Shown here piece by piece: positions 16,478 through 21,771 of a stretch of DNA of 21,771 bases. Under the pieces are notes generated by a model. That model was given only the letters and a program-made list of their open reading frames with translations, was not told the origin of the DNA and did no database searches. The stretch spans positions 1 through 21,771 of the forward strand of contig JACNLN010000194.1 in NCBI GenBank assembly GCA_014381485.1. Reading direction: 5' to 3'. Origin of the DNA: Fidelibacterota bacterium. Lineage in GTDB: Bacteria; Fidelibacterota; Marinisomatia; Marinisomatales; CAZVFT01. The position numbers were made by a program, and so were the translations under genes. How positions within the stretch are numbered: position 1 is the first letter of the stretch; the number at the start of each line of letters is the position of its first letter.

Positions 16478-17837
16478 CGGGAATGGATACCTCCCCCATT
16501 TCCTGGAGTTTTGACAGAACGATGTCTTTTATTTCGTTCATTCTCTCCGGACTTTTGGCTTCAAATCGGCATACTATGACCGGCTGAGTATTGGACGCAC
16601 GTACCAGGCCCCACCCATCTTCAAATTTGATTCGAACTCCATCAATATCAAGAGACTCATAACGAGATTTGAAATATTCCGCTGCTTTTTCGGCAATCTT
16701 GAATTTTTCCTCGTCTGAAGGGCACTCCATACGCATCTCGGGAGTGGAGTAATAGGTTGGAAGTTCAGCCACCAGTTCGGAAAGTTTTTTCTCCTGCCGG
16801 GATAGCATCTGAACCAATCGCGCTGAGACGTAGATCGCATCATCATACCCAAAATAGTCATCAGCAAAAAAGAGGTGACCACTCATCTCTCCTCCAAACT
16901 TACATCCCAACTCCTTCATTTTCTGCTTTACGAGAGAATGCCCGGTCTTCCAGATGACGGGTTTACCTCCCAATTTGAGGATAGTATCTTCCAGACTCTG
17001 GGAGCATTTTACGTCAAAGAGTATTTCATCTCCCGGTTCAATCAATTCAGGAAGAAACAGACACATAATGGTATCAGCCCAGACCACTTCCCCCCTATCG
17101 TCAATCACACCAATCCGGTCTGCGTCTCCATCGTAGGCAATACCCACATCGTACTCCCCTTCTTTTACCAGCTGAATGAGATCGCGAAGGTTTTCAGGAA
17201 CAGTGGGATCGGGATGATGATTTGGGAATGAACCGTCCACATCGCAGTATAGTTCAGCAAGATCAATACCAATATCCCTGAAGAACTGGGGCGCAACCAG
17301 ACAGGCTGCAGCATTCCCGCAATCCATCGCCACTTTTACTGGTCGTTCAAGGGTAATCTTACCCCGTAACATCTCAAGATATTCCTCCTGAAACGGGTAG
17401 GATATTTCTGTCCCCTCACCAGTTTCATAATCCTCAGTTTCAATAATTTTTCGCAGCTCCTGAATTTGGTTTCCATATACAGCACTTTTGTCGAATGACA
17501 TTTTAAATCCATTCATCTCTGGGGGATTGTGACTGCCGGTAATCTGAACGGCTCCTGAAACTTCCAATTTGAACATACTGAAGTAATTCGCTGGTGTGGG
17601 AAGAATCCCGATATCAATCACATCAATCCCGGTAGAAAGAACCCCCGTTTTGAAATAGTCTTTCAACTTTGGTGTTGTCAAACGAACGTCCCCGCTTAGG
17701 GATATCTCTCTTCCGCCATTCCTGCTGACAAAGGTACCAAAAGCTCGCCCGAGATGCTGAACAAACTCTGGCGGAAAATCTGTTTCAACTACCCCTCGAA
17801 TATCGTATTCACGAAAAATATATGGATTTACTTTCAT
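16467..17837 (-). CDS. Phosphomannomutase/phosphoglucomutase
   Basis: Alpha-D-phosphohexomutase of the ManB/AlgC type, moving phosphate between the 1 and 6 positions of mannose or glucose. 456 residues, full length. FREYDIRG (8-15) is the conserved N-terminal signature. TGSHNPP (100-106) has the phosphoserine Ser102. DGDADR (236-241) binds magnesium, GEMSGH (316-321) forms the sugar specificity loop, and RASNTQP near the C-terminus binds substrate phosphate. The GEMSGH loop is that of PMM/PGM rather than GlmM, which usually has GEQSGH. It starts nine bases after the anmK stop and overlaps the polyprenyl synthase gene, so it is in the murQ operon. Paired with the downstream isomerase, it links fructose-6-P to mannose-1-P or glucose-1-P. 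Confidence 0.94.
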   Translation of the reverse strand: MKVNPYIFREYDIRGVVETDFPPEFVQHLGRAFGTFVSRNGGREISLSGDVRLTTPKLKDYFKTGVLSTGIDVIDIGILPTPANYFSMFKLEVSGAVQITGSHNPPEMNGFKMSFDKSAVYGNQIQELRKIIETEDYETGEGTEISYPFQEEYLEMLRGKITLERPVKVAMDCGNAAACLVAPQFFRDIGIDLAELYCDVDGSFPNHHPDPTVPENLRDLIQLVKEGEYDVGIAYDGDADRIGVIDDRGEVVWADTIMCLFLPELIEPGDEILFDVKCSQSLEDTILKLGGKPVIWKTGHSLVKQKMKELGCKFGGEMSGHLFFADDYFGYDDAIYVSARLVQMLSRQEKKLSELVAELPTYYSTPEMRMECPSDEEKFKIAEKAAEYFKSRYESLDIDGVRIKFEDGWGLVRASNTQPVIVCRFEAKSPERMNEIKDIVLSKLQEMGEVSIPDDI

Positions 17838-17846
17838 TATCTTCCT

Positions 17847-18980
17847 CTACAGTGTTAATTTTCCTAAAACTACAGATTTCCGGGCACCCGTAACAGACGG
17901 AATATTACCGGGAATTTCCCTAAAATACGCCGCTCCAAGCAGAGCGAATCCTAATGCCTCTTTCCTATCGGGATCGATACCCATCTCTCTAGTTGTGATA
18001 ACCGGAATAGGATCAAATTCCTCCGTCAGAAATGCCATTAATGGCCTATGATGAACACCTCCCCCACTCACGATTATTTGAGAAACCTTATCAAGGTTCA
18101 TAAACCTCCCACAATTTACAGCGATTGAGCGAATCGTGAAAAGAGATAATGATGCCAGAAGGTCTGGCATCTTCCAATCACGCATATTTTGGATATTGTT
18201 ATTCAACCACTCTCTTCCGAAATCCTCACGATCCGTCGATTTTGGGGGATCATCAGTCACAAACGGATCCTGCAGCCATTTTTCAACAAGAGACTCATCC
18301 GGAATACCATCATTTGCCATTTTTCCTTCATCGTCAAAAGTATCTCCAGCGAGGATAAAACAGACGTCATCTAACAGACACATTCCGGGACCGGTATCAA
18401 ACCCGATTATCTCCCCTCCATCTTTCCTGGAAGGTAAATACGTAACATTTGCAATTCCACCGATATTCAAACTGATTATGGCAGTGTCATCTTTCTGAAA
18501 AAGCCACCTATCCACGATGGGAATCAATGGTGCCCCCGTACCACCCACAGAAATATCCCTTGCCCGAAAATCCGAAACTACTGGAACACCGAGAGTTTCC
18601 GCTAAAAACGAGGGTTCCCCAATCTGCAGTGTCGCTTTCCCACTGGTGTGATGAATCGTCTGCCCGTGCATAGCCACTACGTCAATATCATCAATGCGAA
18701 AATCGTTCAGAAATTGATTGATTGTTTCTGCATAGAATCTTCCCAGATCATAGTTTAATTCACAAACAAGTGCCGTAGAACTGGAACGAGATTGCTTTAT
18801 CGTTTCCCTCAGATCAGATGGAAATAAAATTGTTGCGCTTTTGATGACCTTAAATTCAACGAAGTCAGTGTCAAATGAGACATCCGCAACACAGATATCG
18901 AGACCGTCCATTGAGGTACCTGTCATCAGACCAGCAACACGGAGGGGAGTTTTTACGGAAAGACGATCAATTTTTTTCAT
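17847..18980 (-). CDS. anmK: Anhydro-N-acetylmuramic acid kinase
   Basis: Cleaves the anhydro bond of 1,6-anhydro-MurNAc and phosphorylates it with ATP to give MurNAc-6-phosphate, a peptidoglycan recycling step. I chose the ATG at 18980 (377 residues); an in-frame TTG at 18989 would add three residues and is less likely. Family motifs are GLMTGTSMDG (17-26) for ATP, MHGQTIHH (104-111), DFRARDISVGGTGAPLIP (137-154) with the catalytic Asp region, LNIGGIANVTYLP and GFDTGPG. It overlaps the murQ end by 14 bases, so the two recycling enzymes are translationally linked. The product is the direct substrate of MurQ. Confidence 0.95.
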   Translation of the reverse strand: MKKIDRLSVKTPLRVAGLMTGTSMDGLDICVADVSFDTDFVEFKVIKSATILFPSDLRETIKQSRSSSTALVCELNYDLGRFYAETINQFLNDFRIDDIDVVAMHGQTIHHTSGKATLQIGEPSFLAETLGVPVVSDFRARDISVGGTGAPLIPIVDRWLFQKDDTAIISLNIGGIANVTYLPSRKDGGEIIGFDTGPGMCLLDDVCFILAGDTFDDEGKMANDGIPDESLVEKWLQDPFVTDDPPKSTDREDFGREWLNNNIQNMRDWKMPDLLASLSLFTIRSIAVNCGRFMNLDKVSQIIVSGGGVHHRPLMAFLTEEFDPIPVITTREMGIDPDRKEALGFALLGAAYFREIPGNIPSVTGARKSVVLGKLTL

Positions 18981-19884
18981 ACGTTTCAATCAGTGGTCGT
19001 AAAAAACCGTTATTCTCTTTCAGCAATGATTTTGCGGTATCATAATCACACTGCTGATGATGCATCACGATAGCTGTTTTCACCTCACGATTCGCCTTAA
19101 AGAGCAAATCGTTTGCTTCATCATAGGATAATGATGTCATTTTGGAAATAATACGTGTCCCGCGGTCTACCAGCTTCTCATTGATTGCCATCAAATCCAC
19201 CATCAGGTTGCCATACACCTTTCCCAACCGGATCATCGTAGCAGTGGAGATCATATTCAGGATCATTTTGGTAGCTGTACCCGATTTCATTCGGGTAGAA
19301 CCGGTAATGATTTCTTGGCCTACATCCACCGAGATCAGAACATCCACATTGACAGGAATGAGAGGTTCGGGATTACATATCAGAAATACAGTTTTAGTTC
19401 CGATGGACCGTCCGTATTCCAATGCACGAATGACATAGGGAGTAGTACTGCTGCTGGCTATACCTATGAGGACATCCTCCGCTTTAAGACCAGCTGATTT
19501 TAAATCTCTTACTACATCCTCAGGATGATCCTCAGCTCCTTCAACGGACTGTTTGAGAGCCATATCGCCACCCGCGATGATTCCCCGGAACATATTTGGT
19601 GGTGCTGAAAATGTAGGGGGACACTCAGCAGCATCTAAAACACCCAACCGTCCACTTGTCCCTGCACCGACATAAAAGACACTTCCACCTGATTTTATCG
19701 AGGTAACGGTTAGTTCAACCGTTTCAGCTACCTGAGGAAGGACTTTGTTGACAGCTTGGGGAATCCGTTTATCTTCATCATTGATAATCTGAAGAATTTC
19801 AAGAATTGAGCGGGTATCAATATCCATAGACCGAACGTTCTGCTGCTCTGTAGATAGGGATTCCCTTTTTAATCGTTCAGTCAT
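18967..19884 (-). CDS. murQ: N-acetylmuramic acid 6-phosphate etherase
   Basis: Removes the D-lactyl group from MurNAc-6-phosphate, yielding GlcNAc-6-phosphate and D-lactate. 305 residues, normal length. The SIS-domain signature YVGAGTSGRLGVLDAAECPP (71-90) carries the catalytic Glu87. The second conserved acid is Glu118 in VEGAEDHPED, with the same 31-residue separation as the pair studied in E. coli. Further family segments are TGSTRMKSGTATKMILNM and the C-terminal helical region FKANREVKTAIVMHHQQ. As the first gene of the minus-strand unit it is followed by overlapping anmK. NagZ, AmpG or a PTS transporter are not in the window, so supply of the sugar depends on genes elsewhere. Confidence 0.96.
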   Translation of the reverse strand: MTERLKRESLSTEQQNVRSMDIDTRSILEILQIINDEDKRIPQAVNKVLPQVAETVELTVTSIKSGGSVFYVGAGTSGRLGVLDAAECPPTFSAPPNMFRGIIAGGDMALKQSVEGAEDHPEDVVRDLKSAGLKAEDVLIGIASSSTTPYVIRALEYGRSIGTKTVFLICNPEPLIPVNVDVLISVDVGQEIITGSTRMKSGTATKMILNMISTATMIRLGKVYGNLMVDLMAINEKLVDRGTRIISKMTSLSYDEANDLLFKANREVKTAIVMHHQQCDYDTAKSLLKENNGFLRPLIETYEKN

Positions 19885-19915
19885 TATCCATTACAAATTC
19901 TATTGATTTAACACC

Positions 19916-19944
19916 ATTATAAGATTACTTAAGTTCGACCTAAA
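19916..19944 (-). promoter_or_regulatory. Candidate sigma-70 promoter of the murQ operon
   Basis: On the minus strand a perfect TATAAT (complement of 19916-19921) lies about 31 bases before the murQ ATG. At 17 bases spacing a weak -35, TTTAGG (complement of 19939-19944), matches three of six positions. The -10 match and its position are good; the -35 is poor, so the call is moderate. Confidence 0.45.
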
Positions 19945-20009
19945 TAGCCACCATTTTCACGATCATAAATGATACAATACACCAGTTCGTAACCACCAAT
20001 TACTTATCT

Positions 20010-20082
20010 CCATCAGTGAACCCATTTTTAGCATAGATCAAAATTGTATCCCCCATCGGTGACCCCTTTTACCAATTGAATT
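20010..20082. repeat. 31-bp direct repeat, copy 1, with adjacent degenerate copy
   Basis: The unit at 20052-20082 begins CCCATCGGTGACCCC and ends CCAATTGAATT, and recurs base for base at 20350-20380. A related but decayed unit, beginning CCATCAGTGAACCC, is at 20010-20033. In copy 1 the end runs into the perfect palindrome AATTGAATTCAATT (20074-20087), which copy 2 does not complete. Confidence 0.8.
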
Positions 20083-20124
20083 CAATTAGAAATTTATTTT
20101 ATGGTTCATTACACATTTTTGCCT

Positions 20125-20162
20125 GTCAGGCTTTTGACTGATTGGTCAGGCGCTCGACTGAT
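20125..20162. repeat. 18-bp imperfect tandem repeat
   Basis: GTCAGGCTTTTGACTGAT (20125-20142) is followed two bases later by GTCAGGCGCTCGACTGAT (20145-20162); 15 of 18 bases agree and the period is 20. A partly matching AGCTCTTGACGGAT occurs at 20177-20190. No function is evident. Confidence 0.6.
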
Positions 20163-20202
20163 GAGTAATTGTATCCAGCTCTTGACGGATATTTTTTAAA
20201 AC

Positions 20203-20293
20203 GACCTCCCCTCTCCGAAGGAACCCCGGAGTTTTCCCCTCCTTAGCAAGTCCCAAGATCCCGACTTGTCGGGGGAGGGGCAATGGGGCGGTC
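20203..20293. repeat. GC-rich nested palindrome, MITE- or REP-like
   Basis: An outer pair GACCTCCCC (20203-20211) and GGGGCGGTC (20285-20293) pairs with one mismatch. Inside it lie two hairpins. One is CTCCG/CGGAG (20213-20217 with 20227-20231). The other is CCCCTCC/GGAGGGG (20236-20242 with 20274-20280), whose tip can pair further as CAAGTC/GACTTG (20247-20252 with 20263-20268). The stretch is far more GC-rich than its surroundings and non-coding, as expected for a dispersed palindromic element. Confidence 0.6.
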
Positions 20294-20349
20294 TGAACCT
20301 GCAAATCCCGTCCTTTTTACAGATGATCTGGAACACAAATTTCATAAGT

Positions 20350-20380
20350 CCCATCGGTGACCCCTTTTACCAATTGAATT
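20350..20380. repeat. 31-bp direct repeat, copy 2
   Basis: Identical over all 31 bases to 20052-20082, in the same orientation, 298 bases apart. The flanks on either side differ, so the repeated unit ends sharply. The GC-rich palindrome and the tandem pair lie between the two copies. Confidence 0.85.
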
Positions 20381-20526
20381 AAAATAAAAGTGTATTAAAC
20401 GACTTCGGGTGTCGCCGACGGTGAAAAACAGTAAGTAACACAAAGATAAAATAAATAGTGAATTAGTAGAAGCATACTGGAACGTTTCTTAGTGAGTGGT
20501 GAATATATTGGTATTATTCCCCGATT

Positions 20527-21537
20527 TTATATTCTTCTAACTCTCAACACCGCAGCTCCTTTAAATTGACTGCCTTTTAAGTCCTGCAGAGCAATGTTAA
20601 CATCCTGAAGAGAGTAAATTTTTACATCAGTTTTTATTGGGATTTCCACGGCTAATGTTAACAGTTCTGTTCCATCTTCATAAGTAGCGTTAGAAGCGGA
20701 GGTGAGAGTTCGCTCCCCATACAAGTGACGATAAGGAAATTCCGGGATATCTGTCATATGAATGCCTGCGGAGACAACGGCACCTCCTTTGCGTGTCCTT
20801 TTAAGTGCTTCCACCATTAACCATCCAACAGGAGCAAAGACAAGGCTTGCGTCCATATTGGCACCCGGATCCTCCTCAGCAGTCCCTATCCAGGTGGCTC
20901 CCAGTTCTTCTGCATGTTTCTGATGGTCGGTACTGCGGGTAAAAACATAGACATCGCAGCCAAAGTGTTTCGCCACCTGAATGGTTACGTGAGCTGAAGC
21001 TCCAAAGCCGTAAAGGCCAATTCTCTGCCCGGGTTGAAAACGACTCTGTTTTAATGTACGGTAACCAATAATTCCAGCACAGAGTAAAGGGGCAATTTGC
21101 TCATCGGGAAAGTCTTCCGGTAAGGGGTAAACAAATTGTTGTGGAACAACCGTGAATTCAGCATAACCACCATCAATATGTAAACCTGTGAATTGTGCAC
21201 TATCACAGAGGTTCTCGTGCTGACTGCTGCAAAATGGACATTCTCCACAGGTAGATGACATCCATGGGACGCCCACACGGTCACCAGTATTGAAATTGGT
21301 GACTTTGTTTCCAATGGCATCTATTGTTCCGACAATCTGATGTCCCGGTATAATGGGTAATTTTGGAAAAGGGAGGTCTCCCTCAACAATGTGCAGGTCT
21401 GTCCGGCATACTCCACAAACGTGTATTTTAATTCTAACTTCATACTCTCCCAGTTTTTGGACAGGTTTTTCTACCAGTGTCAATGGATTATTGTGAACAG
21501 AACTAGCATTTGAGAGGGACATCGCTTTCATGAGCAT
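20527..21537 (-). CDS. Zinc-dependent alcohol dehydrogenase family protein (MDR)
   Basis: 336 residues of the medium-chain dehydrogenase/reductase superfamily, expected to oxidise an alcohol or reduce an aldehyde with NAD(P). Catalytic zinc ligands are visible as Cys44 (CGVCRTDLHI), His66 (PGHQIVG) and Cys153 (PLLCAGIIGYR). Structural zinc ligands are Cys97, 100, 103 and 111 (CGECPFCSSQHENLC). The nucleotide loop is GLYGFGASAH (174-183). The usual GHE after the zinc ligand is GHQ here, and the coenzyme loop ends ASAH rather than GLGH; both fit the subgroup often annotated only as zinc-binding alcohol dehydrogenase family protein. The ATG at 21537 is taken; an ATG two codons later is equally possible, and no strong ribosome-binding site decides. 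It stands alone, 642 bases before murQ, and substrate is unknown. Confidence 0.92.
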   Translation of the reverse strand: MLMKAMSLSNASSVHNNPLTLVEKPVQKLGEYEVRIKIHVCGVCRTDLHIVEGDLPFPKLPIIPGHQIVGTIDAIGNKVTNFNTGDRVGVPWMSSTCGECPFCSSQHENLCDSAQFTGLHIDGGYAEFTVVPQQFVYPLPEDFPDEQIAPLLCAGIIGYRTLKQSRFQPGQRIGLYGFGASAHVTIQVAKHFGCDVYVFTRSTDHQKHAEELGATWIGTAEEDPGANMDASLVFAPVGWLMVEALKRTRKGGAVVSAGIHMTDIPEFPYRHLYGERTLTSASNATYEDGTELLTLAVEIPIKTDVKIYSLQDVNIALQDLKGSQFKGAAVLRVRRI

Positions 21538-21643
21538 TGTTTCTTACTTTCTAACCCGGATATTTCACCATGGCATACACTAAAAACTGCCCTAGGCAAA
21601 GTATTAAGCGAGGATAGAGAAATCATGACGCTAAATAATTATT

Positions 21644-21696
21644 TAAAACGTAATTATGTAATTGACCGGATTTACGTTTTACATAATTACGTTTTA
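21644..21696. repeat. 18-bp perfect inverted repeat with internal ACGTTTTA words
   Basis: TAAAACGTAATTATGTAA (21644-21661) is exactly inverted as TTACATAATTACGTTTTA (21679-21696), around a 17-base spacer containing GACCGGATTT. The octamer ACGTTTTA also occurs twice in direct orientation (21674-21681 and 21689-21696) and once inverted (21644-21651). No T-tract terminator context exists for any annotated gene. It lies 107 bases upstream of the dehydrogenase start; the rest of 21538-21771 shows no ORF. Confidence 0.75.
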
Positions 21697-21771
21697 TTGA
21701 CGATAACATACTCAAGTTCCACTATGGTTTTACTAACAATCAAAAAGCTGATGAATTAATTAGGCTAATTA

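Larger units (their letters stand above)
19885..20526. other. 642-base non-coding, repeat-rich region
   Basis: This gap between murQ and the alcohol dehydrogenase has no credible coding sequence; the longest ATG frame I noticed, 20101-20199, gives only 32 residues and crosses a tandem repeat. It contains the murQ promoter candidate, two exact copies and one degenerate copy of a 31-bp word, an 18-bp imperfect tandem pair, and a GC-rich nested palindrome, each listed separately. A short symmetrical GTCGCCGAC lies near 20413-20421. Both neighbouring genes are transcribed leftwards, so this stretch is the 3' flank of the dehydrogenase and the 5' flank of murQ. Confidence 0.75.

Noticed and set aside
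16875..17231. 118-residue + strand frame opposite the phosphomannomutase
   Set aside because: Antisense shadow of a gene with complete active-site motifs; no ribosome-binding site or domain.
18136..18498. 120-residue + strand frame opposite anmK
   Set aside because: Serine/proline-rich antisense shadow; the opposite frame has all AnmK motifs.
20052..20380. CRISPR-like repeats
   Set aside because: Only two exact copies, 298 bases apart, without regular spacers or cas genes.
21644..21696. Integron attC site
   Set aside because: The arms lack the GTTRRRY and RYYYAAC boxes, and no integrase or cassette gene is visible.

Overview
The window is an ordinary bacterial chromosome segment of moderate GC, dominated by housekeeping genes in tight operons. 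The gene set combines a classic bacterial fatty-acid cluster, a dual-specificity SIS-type phosphoglucose/phosphomannose isomerase, a BFN+UVR nuclease-family protein, a COG2403-type GTPase and FCB-like intergenic repeats. This suggests an uncultured FCB-superphylum bacterium (Marinimicrobia, Calditrichota or Ignavibacteria-like). That placement is inference from gene content, not a phylogeny. MurQ and AnmK imply a peptidoglycan cell wall.

Left part (1-7110, + strand): a 5'-truncated DNA methyltransferase; a repeat-bearing gap; a cyclic-2,3-diphosphoglycerate-synthetase-like P-loop protein; then sucC-sucD-ndk with 4-base overlaps (substrate-level phosphorylation and NTP balancing). These are followed by a SPOR-domain putative lipoprotein and a polytopic membrane protein with an acidic tail. 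A strong hairpin terminator at 7079-7115 closes this unit.

Middle (7193-13788, + strand): a complete fatty-acid and phospholipid initiation operon, yceD-rpmF-plsX-fabH-fabD-fabG-acpP-fabF-rnc, with overlapping or nearly touching genes. It ends four bases from the convergent minus-strand unit, with no visible terminator between the two.

Right part (19884 down to 13793, - strand): murQ-anmK-phosphomannomutase-polyprenyl synthase-phosphoglucose/phosphomannose isomerase, with a bifunctional-nuclease-family gene 87 bases further downstream. The unit joins recycling of anhydro-muramic acid, hexose-phosphate interconversion and isoprenoid chain synthesis, all plausibly envelope metabolism. Upstream lies a 642-base non-coding region full of repeats: an exact 31-bp direct repeat plus a degenerate copy, an 18-bp tandem pair and a GC-rich branched palindrome. 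A zinc-dependent alcohol dehydrogenase (- strand) and an 18-bp perfect inverted repeat near the right edge complete the window.

I found no tRNA, rRNA, CRISPR, transposase or integrase, and no clear multi-gene system that looks new. The most open questions are the GTPase upstream of sucCD, the SPOR/membrane-protein pair, a possible metal-ligand substitution in RNase III next to its own convergent transcript, and the intergenic repeat families.
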